From positions 1 through 14,777 of the forward strand of contig DGWI01000019.1 in NCBI GenBank assembly GCA_002396085.1: a stretch of DNA of 14,777 nucleotides, written 5' to 3'. The stretch is from Porphyromonadaceae bacterium UBA4262 (GTDB taxonomy: Bacteria; Bacteroidota; Bacteroidia; Bacteroidales; Muribaculaceae). The translations under genes and the position numbers were made by a program. The notes under the pieces are model-generated. The model had not been told where the DNA came from. It worked only from the letters and a program-made list of their open reading frames with translations, and did not search any database. This document shows, one piece after another, positions 1 to 7,508 of the stretch; the first letter of the stretch is position 1; every line of letters begins with the position of its first letter.

Positions 1-1
1 C

Positions 2-232
2 AGTTTCAAGACCACCATTGCCGAGTCCTCGACCGAGTGGGTAGCCTCGCTGGTGCCCCAGCGCAAGGAGATGAAGCAGATGTTCCGGCTCATCAAGTTG
101 CACATCAATCGCCAACGCGCCATGGTCACCAGTGTCGAACTGATTGAGCGCAATGGCGACCGCACGGTCATCGAACTACGCAATGTCAAAACCAATGTCA
201 ACATCCCGGCTAGCACATTTACGGTGTCTTAG
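2..232 (+). CDS. LolA-like outer-membrane lipoprotein carrier, C-terminal part (5' truncated by window)
   Basis: The window opens inside this gene; only the last 76 codons are present. The visible peptide has amphipathic strands ending in VELIERNGDRTVIELRN, followed by VNIPASTF close to the stop, which is the usual ending of LolA-family periplasmic carriers. LolA proteins hold an acyl chain in a half beta-barrel and carry lipoproteins from inner to outer membrane. Dedicated LolA paralogues are common in aryl-polyene and flexirubin-type clusters, where they are thought to handle the lipid product. Here it is the first visible gene of a run that also contains an MMPL exporter, which fits that role. 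The gene end overlaps the start of the next reading frame. The family call rests on a short fragment, and the start, signal peptide and lipid-binding core cannot be seen. Confidence 0.72.
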   Translation, partial: SFKTTIAESSTEWVASLVPQRKEMKQMFRLIKLHINRQRAMVTSVELIERNGDRTVIELRNVKTNVNIPASTFTVS

Positions 233-653
233 TGTCCTGTTGGTGCTGATGCTGTCGTGGCAGGTACATGGACAGTCGCTGTTGCCGCTAGGCGAGGGCG
301 ACCGGTGCCGGTTTGATGCCACCATCGAGATGGAGCGTGCCTATGTGAGCGGCATGTGTGTGCTGCTGCGCGAGGGCGATGTCATCAAGGGATGCATCTT
401 CAACGAGTTTGGCATCACAGCACTCGACTTCACCTATCAGCCCCGCAAGGGCAAAGTGAAGTTGCACTCGGTGCTGCCCATGCTCGACAAGTGGTACATT
501 CGGCGCACGCTGCGTGGCGACCTCAAGCGGGTGATGCAAGCCCTCGATGCAGGCATCACCCGATATGAGAATCAGCGACGACACATTACCTATCTATTCA
601 CTCCGGTAGCGACACTCGACACCACGCCACCCGAAAACGAACCATCACTATGA
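195..653 (+). CDS. Small secreted protein of unknown function, conserved-looking operon member
   Basis: This is a 152-residue protein when started at the ATG at 195. An ATG at 183 is also possible, and one further upstream at 144 would leave a long polar stretch ahead of the signal peptide. Residues 8-27 form a hydrophobic signal sequence (SVLLVLML core) with likely cleavage near VHGQ. The mature part has a cysteine-containing segment (GDVIKGCIFNEFG, 61-73), a beta-rich middle (ALDFTYQPRKGKVKL) and a basic helix-like stretch (DKWYIRRTLRGDL, 98-110). I do not recognise a named domain. Its position next to a LolA-like carrier resembles the DUF3261/LolB-like genes of proteobacterial aryl-polyene clusters, so a role in periplasmic handling of the product is a guess. 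It overlaps the LolA gene by 38 bases and shares an ATGA with the dehydratase gene. Confidence 0.75.
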   Translation: MSTSRLAHLRCLSVLLVLMLSWQVHGQSLLPLGEGDRCRFDATIEMERAYVSGMCVLLREGDVIKGCIFNEFGITALDFTYQPRKGKVKLHSVLPMLDKWYIRRTLRGDLKRVMQALDAGITRYENQRRHITYLFTPVATLDTTPPENEPSL

Positions 654-1030
654 ACTTGCGCGACGACCTCTACACCATCGATGTGATGCCTCATGACGAG
701 GCTTCACCCACCTTTGTTGTTGGCCTGAATGGCGACCACGAGATTTATCGTGCTCACTTCCCGGGACAGCCTGTCACGCCGGGTGTCATCCTGCTGGAGA
801 TGGCGCGTGAGTTGCTGCAGGTGACGGTGGACTGCCGGTGCGAGATGGTTGCGGTGAAGAATGTCAAGTTTCTGGACGTGGTCTCGCCCATCACCCATCG
901 GCAAGTGCAGTTCTGCTTTAGTCGCATGACCACCGCCGATGCACTGTGCAGTGCGCAAGTGCAAGTCAAGATGATGGACGACAAGATCCTGGCTAAAATC
1001 TCATTTACCTGTCGCATCGATGAGAAGTGA
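650..1030 (+). CDS. FabZ/FabA-type hotdog 3-hydroxyacyl-ACP dehydratase
   Basis: This 126-residue protein has the hotdog-fold dehydratase signature RAHFPGQPVTPGVILLE at 34-50. His36 and Glu50 are 14 residues apart, the same spacing as the catalytic His and acidic residue of FabZ, so it should be catalytically competent. The reaction would be removal of water from a 3-hydroxyacyl-ACP to give the trans-2-enoyl thioester; repeated without enoyl reduction this builds conjugated polyenes. It is a little shorter than housekeeping FabZ (about 140-150 residues) and resembles the dedicated dehydratases of aryl-polyene pathways (ApeI/ApeP type). Its start codon lies in an ATGA overlap with the preceding gene, so translation is probably coupled. 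Whether it acts alone or as a heterodimer with a second hotdog protein outside the window is unknown. Confidence 0.87.
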   Translation: MNLRDDLYTIDVMPHDEASPTFVVGLNGDHEIYRAHFPGQPVTPGVILLEMARELLQVTVDCRCEMVAVKNVKFLDVVSPITHRQVQFCFSRMTTADALCSAQVQVKMMDDKILAKISFTCRIDEK

Positions 1031-2525
1031 ACAGAACATATCGCAACTCGATCGCATGGCTGCCCGTGGCATCTGCGTTGTCATCCCGACCTACAACAAC
1101 GTCGCTACCGTCGAGCATGTCGTGCGGCAGGCCATGGAACAGTGTCGCGACGTGATTGTGGTGAACGATGGCAGCACCGATGGCACCGGCGACATCCTGC
1201 GAGGCATTGAGGGCATCCACCTCATCGACTATGCCCGCAACCGTGGCAAGGGCTATGCCCTGCGGCGAGCCTTCACCGAGGCGCTGAGTCGTGGCTTTGC
1301 CTATGCCATCACTCTCGATGCCGATGGTCAACATTATCCCGACGACATCCCCCTGCTGTTGCAAGCCAATATTGAGCATCCCGGGGCACTCATCGTGGGG
1401 CAGCGCGACCTGCAAGGGGTGGATCGCAGCAAGGGTAGTGACTTTGCCAACAAGTTCTCCAATTTCTGGTTCTGGGTGCAGACGGGTCGTCGTCTGGCCG
1501 ACACGCAGACGGGTTATCGCCTCTATCCGCTCAAGAAGTTGCGTGGACTGTCATTGCTCACCTCGCGCTATGAGGCCGAACTCGAATTGATGGTTCTCGC
1601 CTCGTGGCATGGTGTGGAACTGGTGTCAACCCCTGTCAGAGTTTACTATCCACCACAAGACGAGCGCGTCAGCCATTTCCGTCCGGGCATCGACTTTGCT
1701 CGCATCAGTGTGCTCAACACTGTGTTGTGCTTCCTGGCTGTGGTCTATGGGCTGCCATTGCGGTTGTGGCGGTGGGTGATGAAGTATGCCCGCACGGCTT
1801 ATGCCATCGTGGTGTTTGTCTTCTTTTCAATCTGTGTGGTCACTCCGCTGGTCTGGCTCTATGTCAAGATAGGCCCGATGACCGAGCACAAGAAGCGCAA
1901 CTTGCACCGCATCATCCAGTTCATACCCCGTTTCATCATGCTCGGTCACGGAATACCTGGAGCCAAGTTCTCGCATCAGGTTGACGCTAGCGTCAACTTT
2001 GACCGTCCTCACATTGTCATCTGCAACCACCAGTCGCACCTCGACTTGCCCTGCCAACTCATCTTCACGCCCAACATTGTGTTTCTGACCAATGACTGGG
2101 TTTATAACAACCCCTTCTATGGTTTCCTCATCCGTCATGCCGACTACATCGCCGTGAGCGAGGGGCTGGAACCACAATTGCCCAAGATGCGGCAACTCGT
2201 CGAGCAGGGCTATAGCATTGCCATCTTTCCCGAGGGCACACGCCGTGCCGATTGCAGCATCGGGCGTTTTCATCAGGGAGCCTTCTATCTGGCCGAGCAA
2301 CTGGGCGTGGATGTCTTGCCTATGTACCTCTATGGCACAGGCAGGGTGCTGCCCAAGAAATCGCACATGTTGCACAAGGGGCGCATACACATCGAGGTGG
2401 GTCCGGCTGTGACACGGCAGCAGTTGCAGGCCATGGGCGACACGCTGGAACAAGCCAAGCGCATGCGTCATCATTATGAGGAACGCATCCGTCAAATCAC
2501 CGATAAAATTGAGCAAAATGTCTAG
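1020..2525 (+). CDS. Bifunctional glycosyltransferase family 2 / PlsC-type acyltransferase fusion
   Basis: The 501-residue protein has two enzymes in one chain. Residues 18-225 are a GT-A family 2 glycosyltransferase: VVIPTYNN (20-27), VNDGSTDGT (48-56) for nucleotide-sugar binding, and the metal-binding DADGQH (100-105). Hydrophobic segments follow at about 228-250 and 258-282. Residues 290-470 are a lysophospholipid-acyltransferase domain with NHQSHLD (336-342, the HX4D catalytic pair His337/Asp342) and FPEGTRR (403-409). It probably adds a sugar and an acyl chain to one lipid intermediate at the inner face of the cytoplasmic membrane. Glycosyl- and acyltransferases are standard parts of aryl-polyene clusters, though often separate. 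The ATG at 1020 overlaps the dehydratase end by 11 bases; Met13 (1056) is an alternative start nearer the first strand. Sugar and acyl donors cannot be read from the sequence. Confidence 0.9.
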   Translation: MRSEQNISQLDRMAARGICVVIPTYNNVATVEHVVRQAMEQCRDVIVVNDGSTDGTGDILRGIEGIHLIDYARNRGKGYALRRAFTEALSRGFAYAITLDADGQHYPDDIPLLLQANIEHPGALIVGQRDLQGVDRSKGSDFANKFSNFWFWVQTGRRLADTQTGYRLYPLKKLRGLSLLTSRYEAELELMVLASWHGVELVSTPVRVYYPPQDERVSHFRPGIDFARISVLNTVLCFLAVVYGLPLRLWRWVMKYARTAYAIVVFVFFSICVVTPLVWLYVKIGPMTEHKKRNLHRIIQFIPRFIMLGHGIPGAKFSHQVDASVNFDRPHIVICNHQSHLDLPCQLIFTPNIVFLTNDWVYNNPFYGFLIRHADYIAVSEGLEPQLPKMRQLVEQGYSIAIFPEGTRRADCSIGRFHQGAFYLAEQLGVDVLPMYLYGTGRVLPKKSHMLHKGRIHIEVGPAVTRQQLQAMGDTLEQAKRMRHHYEERIRQITDKIEQNV

Positions 2526-4014
2526 CAAGCGAGTTATCATCATCGGCAGTGGCTTGGGAGGCCTCTCATGCGGCGTGATATTGGCCAAGAATGGCTATGA
2601 AGTCACGGTGCTGGAGCAAGCCTTGCAGGTGGGTGGCTGTCTGCAGTGTTTCACACGTCGTGGTGCCCGATTCGAGACAGGTATGCACTTCATCGGCAGT
2701 GCGGCGCCCGGGCAGACCCTCAACCGCCTGATGCACTATCTCGACTTGCTGCCCGACGTCGGGCTGTCGCGACTCGATCCCATGGGCTATGATGTGGTGG
2801 CCATGTGTGGTGAGAGGTTCGCCTTTGCCAACGGTCGTGATGCCTTCATCGAGCAGATGTCGGCTCGGTTCCCGCATCAGCGTGACAATCTCGCGCGATA
2901 TTATGACCTCATCGAGCGCGTGGCTGGTGCCTCGTCACTGCATTCGCTCAAGTATGCCGAGTCGGATGCTGCCATCAACACCGAGTATCAGTTGCGCCCC
3001 ATCGACCAGGTCATCGACCAGTTGATTACCGACCCCTTGCTGGCGCGGGTGCTGGTGGGCAACCTGCCCCTCTATGCTGCCGAGCGTGGCAAGACCCCAT
3101 TCTCGACCCATGCCTTCATCATGGATTTCTATAATCAGAGTGCCTATCGCATCGTGGGAGGGAGCGATGCCATCGCCCAGTCGATGCAGCGCTCCATCGA
3201 GCGGCTGGGTGGTTGTGTGCTCACCCGTCATCGGGTCACACGCATCACTTGCGACGACACGCATGCTACGGGGGTGGAGGTCAATGGCGAGCAGTGGTTC
3301 CCTGCCGACTATGTCATCAGTGATGCACATCCCATGCGAACCCTTGATTTGATCGATTCGCGTCTCATCCGTCCAGCATTTCGTCGACGCGTCAGTTCCA
3401 TGCCTCAGACGGTGGGAGGATTTTCGGTCTACCTGGACTTCAAACCCGGCGAGGTTCCCTACATGAACAGCAACTACTATGGCTACCACGACACACCCTG
3501 GGATTGCGAGATCTATGATGAGCAGTCATGGCCTAAAGGATTCCTGTACATGCACTTCTGCCAACAGGACAATCCGCAGTGGGCGCACACAGGGGTGATT
3601 CTGTCTTATATGCACATGCGCGATGTCGAGCGATGGGCTGGAACTCATGTGGGTCGACGCGGTGACGATTATGAGAAGTTCAAAATCGAGCATGCCGAGC
3701 GCTTGTTGGATGCCGTTGAGCGCCACTTTCCGCACTTGCGCGATCACATCAAGCACTACTACACCTCGACACCGCTCACCTACCGCGACTATACGGGCAC
3801 TGAGGCGGGCTCGATGTATGGCATAGCCAAGGACGTGAATCTGGGCGTGGCAGGGCGTGTGCCACACCGCACACGCATCCCCAATGTGCTGCAAACGGGG
3901 CAGAACATCAACTCGCACGGCATGCTGGGCGTGCTGGTGGGTACCATCGTCACTTGCAGCGAATTGCTCACGGCACGTCACATTTACCAAGATATCATTC
4001 AAGCAAATCAATGA
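2518..4014 (+). CDS. FAD-dependent oxidoreductase, phytoene desaturase / retinol saturase (CrtI-RetSat) family, copy 1
   Basis: This is a 498-residue flavoprotein starting at the ATG at 2518, which puts the Rossmann strand right at the N-terminus and overlaps the preceding stop by 8 bases. A start at 2476 is open but would add a 14-residue leader of no clear meaning. The dinucleotide motif GSGLGG is at 10-15, the ribose-binding acid is Glu33 (VTVLEQ), and GGCLQCFTRRG (39-49) plus FETGMHFIG (52-60) match the RetSat/carotenoid-isomerase form of the family more than classical CrtI. The C-terminal FAD-binding segment contains NVLQTGQNINSHG. Family members desaturate, isomerise or saturate conjugated polyenes. 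In a polyene-type operon the substrate is plausibly the chain made by the dehydratase system. It is followed at once by a paralogue through an ATGA overlap. The direction of the redox reaction is not decidable here. Confidence 0.88.
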   Translation: MSSKRVIIIGSGLGGLSCGVILAKNGYEVTVLEQALQVGGCLQCFTRRGARFETGMHFIGSAAPGQTLNRLMHYLDLLPDVGLSRLDPMGYDVVAMCGERFAFANGRDAFIEQMSARFPHQRDNLARYYDLIERVAGASSLHSLKYAESDAAINTEYQLRPIDQVIDQLITDPLLARVLVGNLPLYAAERGKTPFSTHAFIMDFYNQSAYRIVGGSDAIAQSMQRSIERLGGCVLTRHRVTRITCDDTHATGVEVNGEQWFPADYVISDAHPMRTLDLIDSRLIRPAFRRRVSSMPQTVGGFSVYLDFKPGEVPYMNSNYYGYHDTPWDCEIYDEQSWPKGFLYMHFCQQDNPQWAHTGVILSYMHMRDVERWAGTHVGRRGDDYEKFKIEHAERLLDAVERHFPHLRDHIKHYYTSTPLTYRDYTGTEAGSMYGIAKDVNLGVAGRVPHRTRIPNVLQTGQNINSHGMLGVLVGTIVTCSELLTARHIYQDIIQANQ

Positions 4015-5522
4015 AGCAGCAGGTTGTCATCATAGGGGCAGGGTTGGGAGGCCTATTTACTGGGGCCATTTTGGCCAAGGAGGGCTATCAGGTGACTGTG
4101 CTTGAGAAGAATGCCACCATCGGTGGCGGGCTGCAGACCTTCACGCGCTGGGGCCAACGGTTCGACACAGGCATGCACGTCATTGGCGGCATGCAGCCTG
4201 GTGGCAACATCCGTCGCATCTGCAACTACCTGGGTATCCTCGACGAGGTGCAGTTGCGCGATGTCGACGAGCATTGCTCCGATGCACTCTACTTTGCCGA
4301 GGACGATGCCCACTATACCATCGCGCGAGGTCGTGAGGGGTTTGTCCGTTCGCTGGCTGCTGTGTTCCCCCATGAGCGCGAGGGCTTGCGCCGCTATGTC
4401 GATGCCATCTACACGATCACCGACCACGTCGACCAGTTCAACCTGCGTCCGTCTCACGGTCAGATGAGCCTGCTCGGTCAGTCGAACGACTTCCTGATGC
4501 CAGCCGATGAATTCATCGCCCAGCATGTGGGTGATCGACGGCTGCGCAGCGTTCTCGCCTACATGAATCCCCTGTATGGTGGTCAGGCGCATTGCACGCC
4601 AGCCTACATACATGCCATTATCAGTGTGCTCTATATCGACGGCACCAGTCGCTTTGTCGATGGCAGCAGCCACTTTGCCGACTCACTGGCAGGTGTTATC
4701 ACCCGCCATGACGGTGTCGTGCTACCTGGTGACGGTGTCGAGTGGATTGAGGTGAATAATCGCCACATCGACCATGTGCGCACCCGCAGTGGCAGGTGCT
4801 ACAGTGCCGACCATTATATCTGCGCCATGCATCCCTGCAGCATGCTGCGGCTCATGGATGCAAAGGCACTGCCCAAGGCTTATCGTGACCGTCTGAACTC
4901 GATACCCAATGCCTACTCGGCTTTCTCGCTCTATATCAAGTTCAAGCCCAATAGTTTCGCCTACATCAATCACTCGGAGTACTACATGACCCGCTACGAT
5001 GACATTTGGAACTTTGCCGACACTGCCAAGCAGTGGCCCTTGGGATTCCTGTTCATGACCCCGCCTGATGCCGAGCAAGGTGAATATGCCAGCAAGGCTC
5101 TGGTGACCGCACCCATGACATTCGACCATGTCAAGCCCTGGGAGAACACTACGGTAGAACATCGTGGTGAAGATTATCGGCGCTGGAAAGACGAGTGTGC
5201 CGCACGGTTGCTTGCCATGATTGAGAGGCTGCATCCGGGCATCAGAGATTGCATCGAACAGATGCTCACCGCTTCGCCTCTCACCATCCGCGACTTCTAT
5301 GCCGTCAAGGGTGGGAGCCTGAGCGGATATGTCAAGGATTGCCACAACATGGCGTTGTCGCAAGTGCCGGTGGTTACCAAGATTGATAACCTCTTGCTCA
5401 CTGGCCAGAACAATAATCTGCATGGATTCTGTGGGGTGCCCTTGACTGCTATCCTCACCTGCGAGGCTCTGCTGGGAAACAATTATGTGATTAACAAGAT
5501 AAACGCATGCGACCAACGATAA
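4011..5522 (+). CDS. FAD-dependent oxidoreductase, phytoene desaturase / retinol saturase (CrtI-RetSat) family, copy 2
   Basis: This 503-residue protein is a clear paralogue of the gene before it, colinear along its whole length. I start it at the ATG at 4011, within the ATGA shared with the previous stop; an upstream ATG at 3954 would add 19 residues ahead of the FAD motif. It has GAGLGG at 9-14, Glu32 for ribose binding (TVLEKN), GGGLQTFTRWG (38-48) and FDTGMHVIG (51-59), and a C-terminal LLLTGQNNNLHGF segment. Relative to copy 1, Cys in GGCLQC is replaced (GGGLQT) and the middle of the protein has diverged strongly, so the two probably act on different bonds, or as a heterodimer, rather than as redundant copies. 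The role is inferred as saturation, desaturation or isomerisation of the operon's polyene. It overlaps the hydrolase gene by 16 bases. Confidence 0.88.
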   Translation: MKQQVVIIGAGLGGLFTGAILAKEGYQVTVLEKNATIGGGLQTFTRWGQRFDTGMHVIGGMQPGGNIRRICNYLGILDEVQLRDVDEHCSDALYFAEDDAHYTIARGREGFVRSLAAVFPHEREGLRRYVDAIYTITDHVDQFNLRPSHGQMSLLGQSNDFLMPADEFIAQHVGDRRLRSVLAYMNPLYGGQAHCTPAYIHAIISVLYIDGTSRFVDGSSHFADSLAGVITRHDGVVLPGDGVEWIEVNNRHIDHVRTRSGRCYSADHYICAMHPCSMLRLMDAKALPKAYRDRLNSIPNAYSAFSLYIKFKPNSFAYINHSEYYMTRYDDIWNFADTAKQWPLGFLFMTPPDAEQGEYASKALVTAPMTFDHVKPWENTTVEHRGEDYRRWKDECAARLLAMIERLHPGIRDCIEQMLTASPLTIRDFYAVKGGSLSGYVKDCHNMALSQVPVVTKIDNLLLTGQNNNLHGFCGVPLTAILTCEALLGNNYVINKINACDQR

Positions 5523-6346
5523 TACTCACCACGTTGCTGCTGATGACCCTAACTGCGATGGCGCAAGCGGTCGACATCTGGCAAGGTCACCCGGGCCACA
5601 AACGCGTCGAGATGACCCCCTACACTGTGCCGGGTGAGGGGCATCGAGCCGTCATCGTCTGCCCTGGGGGCAGTTACTTCTGGCACGACATCGACACCGA
5701 GGGGCACCGTGTGGCCCAATGGTTGCAGCAGAATGGCATTGCAGCCTTTGTGCTCAAGTATCGTGTCGCCGGCATACCCGCTTTCATTACCCACTACCGG
5801 CTGCTGTGGCGGGGCAACCGCTATCCCGACCCGCAAGACGACCTGCTGCAAGCCTTGCGCTATGTACGCAACCATGCGCAGGACTATGGCATCAATCCCG
5901 ACTCGGTGGGAGCCATGGGATTCTCGGCGGGCGGCCATCTGGTCATGTCGGGTGCCGAGTTGTTTGCCCCCGACGAACGCCCGGCGTTTGTCGCGCCCAT
6001 CTACCCCGTGGTGACCATGACCGATGACTGTGTGCACAAGCGGTCGCGCCGTGCCCTGCTGGGCGACTCGCGCATGGGCGACCAAGCCTTGCGCGACAGT
6101 CTCTCGCTCGAACGCCATGTGCCTGCCGACTGCCCACCCGTGTTCCTGGTCAATTGTCAGGACGACCCCATTGTCGATTATCGTAACTCGGTGTTGCTCG
6201 ACTCGGCTCTCACCGCCCAGGGTGTGCCGCATCTCTATCTGCAATATCGCACCGGTGGGCACGGCTTTGGTGCCAGCGACAGCAAGGGCACTGCCGAGTG
6301 CCGCCAGTGGCGAGCACGATTTGTGCAATGGCTCTCCACCCTCTAG
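5507..6346 (+). CDS. Secreted alpha/beta-hydrolase (acetyl-esterase / BD-FAE-like)
   Basis: The protein has 279 residues with an N-terminal signal peptide (hydrophobic 5-18, probable cleavage after AMAQ at 20), so it acts in the periplasm or outside the cell. The oxyanion loop is CPGGSY (52-57), the nucleophile elbow is GFSAGGH with Ser140, the acid is one of the aspartates in CQDDPIVD (217-224), and the base is His252 in GGHGFG. This is a complete esterase triad of the Aes/BD-FAE type, whose members remove acetyl or other short acyl groups. Similar genes often sit in carbohydrate loci, but here it is embedded in the lipid operon by a 16-base overlap with the oxidoreductase, so it may edit an ester on the exported product or move it to another acceptor. 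That role is inference; the enzyme class is well supported. Confidence 0.87.
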   Translation: MRPTIILTTLLLMTLTAMAQAVDIWQGHPGHKRVEMTPYTVPGEGHRAVIVCPGGSYFWHDIDTEGHRVAQWLQQNGIAAFVLKYRVAGIPAFITHYRLLWRGNRYPDPQDDLLQALRYVRNHAQDYGINPDSVGAMGFSAGGHLVMSGAELFAPDERPAFVAPIYPVVTMTDDCVHKRSRRALLGDSRMGDQALRDSLSLERHVPADCPPVFLVNCQDDPIVDYRNSVLLDSALTAQGVPHLYLQYRTGGHGFGASDSKGTAECRQWRARFVQWLSTL

Positions 6347-6378
6347 ATAATCTAGTGATTCTAGAAAATCCAGATTTA
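6343..6378 (+). repeat. Four degenerate 9-bp CTAG-containing units in the only gap of the operon
   Basis: The units read CTAGATAAT, CTAGTGATT, CTAGAAAAT and CCAGATTTA, back to back with exact 9-bp spacing. The first overlaps the hydrolase stop codon. The second, with the end of the first, forms a weak hairpin (AATC-tagt-GATT). The stretch is AT-rich, unlike the flanking genes. It could be a protein-binding site, an RNA processing site or replication slippage; no promoter consensus was seen within it. Confidence 0.5.
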
Positions 6379-6389
6379 AAAACAAAGAG

Positions 6390-7508
6390 ATGAACAAATT
6401 TGATGACATACGACCCTATCGTGACAGCGAGATTCCTGCAGCGATGCGGCGCATAGCACATGCCGACGCATTCCCGCTCATTGCATCGTTTGTCTATCCC
6501 CACCTGACCCTGCAGCAAGTGCGTGAACGCATCGAGTCGTTCAAGACAATACGCGAATTTCAGCACGACACGATGTACAAGGTCAACGAGCAGATCATTG
6601 CCCGCAGCATTGCCGAGTTCACCTGTTCAGGCATCGAGCGGTTGCGACCCGATGAGGCATACCTCTATGTGTCAAACCATCGTGACATTATGCTCGATTC
6701 CAGTTTGTTGCAGTATTTCCTGGTGAGTCAGGGCTTTGAAACAACCGAGATTACCTTTGGTGCTAACCTGATGACACATCCAGTGGTGGTGGATGTGGGC
6801 AAATCGAACAAAATGTTCAAGGTGGCACGCCCAGGGGGCAGCATGCGCGAGTTTTACCAGGGTTCGCTGCATCTGTCCGAGTACATCCGCAATGCCATCA
6901 CCGTTGAGAAACAATCGGTGTGGATTGCACAGCGCAACGGACGCACCAAGAACGGTATCGATGCCACCGACCAGGGAGTCATCAAGATGCTGGGCATGAG
7001 CGAGACCAGCGATAAGATTAAGGCGCTGGCCGAATTGCACATCGTGCCTGTGTCGATTTCCTACGAGTGGGAGTCGTGCGATGTGCTCAAGACTCTGGAA
7101 GTCTATGAGTCGCAGTTCATGCGCTATGTCAAGAAGCCTGGCGAAGACCTCAACAGCATCCTCACCGGCATCCTGCAATACAAGGGCAGAGTCCACATCC
7201 AATTGTGCGAACCCATCTCAGTGGCCGAACTTGTGGCATTTGAGAATCAGACCAATATTGCCTATCACAAGTCGGTGGCTAACTTGTTGGATCAGCGCAT
7301 CAACACGGCCTATCGGCTCTATCCCAACAACTATATCGCGCACGACTTGCTCTTTGGCAATCAGCGTTATCAGAGCATGTACACGCCCGAGCAGCGTGAT
7401 GCCTTTGTTCACCACATGGCTCGTCTTGACCGATATGACTCGTTCGACCTCGACCGTCTGCGCGAGATATTCCTGGGTATCTATGCCAATCCCATCGACC
7501 ACAAATGA
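6390..7508 (+). CDS. Lysophospholipid-acyltransferase-family (glycerol acyltransferase-like) protein
   Basis: This is a 372-residue soluble-looking protein beginning KFDDIRPY. It contains VSNHRDIMLDSSLL (94-108), a variant of the acyltransferase HX4D block with His97 and candidate acids Asp99 and Asp103, then FGANLM (123-128), and AQRNGRTKNG (180-189) where PlsC proteins have the EGTR block. It is larger than PlsC (about 240 residues) and matches the size and style of the Bacteroidetes 'glycerol acyltransferase' proteins. It presumably moves an acyl group from ACP or CoA to a lipid or to the polyene intermediate. It is the second acyltransferase of the operon, so two different acylations are likely. 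Its ATG follows the operon's only gap (43 bp), with a purine-rich AAAGAG just ahead, and its stop overlaps the exporter start as ATGA. Asn183 sits where a Glu is usual, which may affect activity. Confidence 0.82.
   Translation: MNKFDDIRPYRDSEIPAAMRRIAHADAFPLIASFVYPHLTLQQVRERIESFKTIREFQHDTMYKVNEQIIARSIAEFTCSGIERLRPDEAYLYVSNHRDIMLDSSLLQYFLVSQGFETTEITFGANLMTHPVVVDVGKSNKMFKVARPGGSMREFYQGSLHLSEYIRNAITVEKQSVWIAQRNGRTKNGIDATDQGVIKMLGMSETSDKIKALAELHIVPVSISYEWESCDVLKTLEVYESQFMRYVKKPGEDLNSILTGILQYKGRVHIQLCEPISVAELVAFENQTNIAYHKSVANLLDQRINTAYRLYPNNYIAHDLLFGNQRYQSMYTPEQRDAFVHHMARLDRYDSFDLDRLREIFLGIYANPIDHK

Noticed and set aside
2476..2517. Upstream start for the first flavoprotein
   Set aside because: It adds a 14-residue leader before a Rossmann strand that normally sits at the N-terminus; the ATG at 2518 fits better and overlaps the previous stop.
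1827..2588. 253-codon minus-strand open frame opposite the GT2/acyltransferase fusion
   Set aside because: The plus strand carries intact NHQSHLD and FPEGTRR motifs here; the minus frame shows nothing recognisable.
3954..4010. Upstream start for the second flavoprotein
   Set aside because: It would add 19 residues read out of frame from the paralogue's conserved C-terminus; the ATGA at 4011 gives a normal N-terminus.
4722..5516. 264-codon minus-strand open frame opposite the second flavoprotein
   Set aside because: Shadow of a well-supported FAD enzyme; no motif and composition typical of antisense GC-rich frames.
5549..6409. 286-codon open frame on the minus strand opposite the hydrolase and acyltransferase start
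   Set aside because: It is antisense to a gene with a full esterase triad and signal peptide, has low-complexity His/Gly/Val-rich composition and no recognisable motif.
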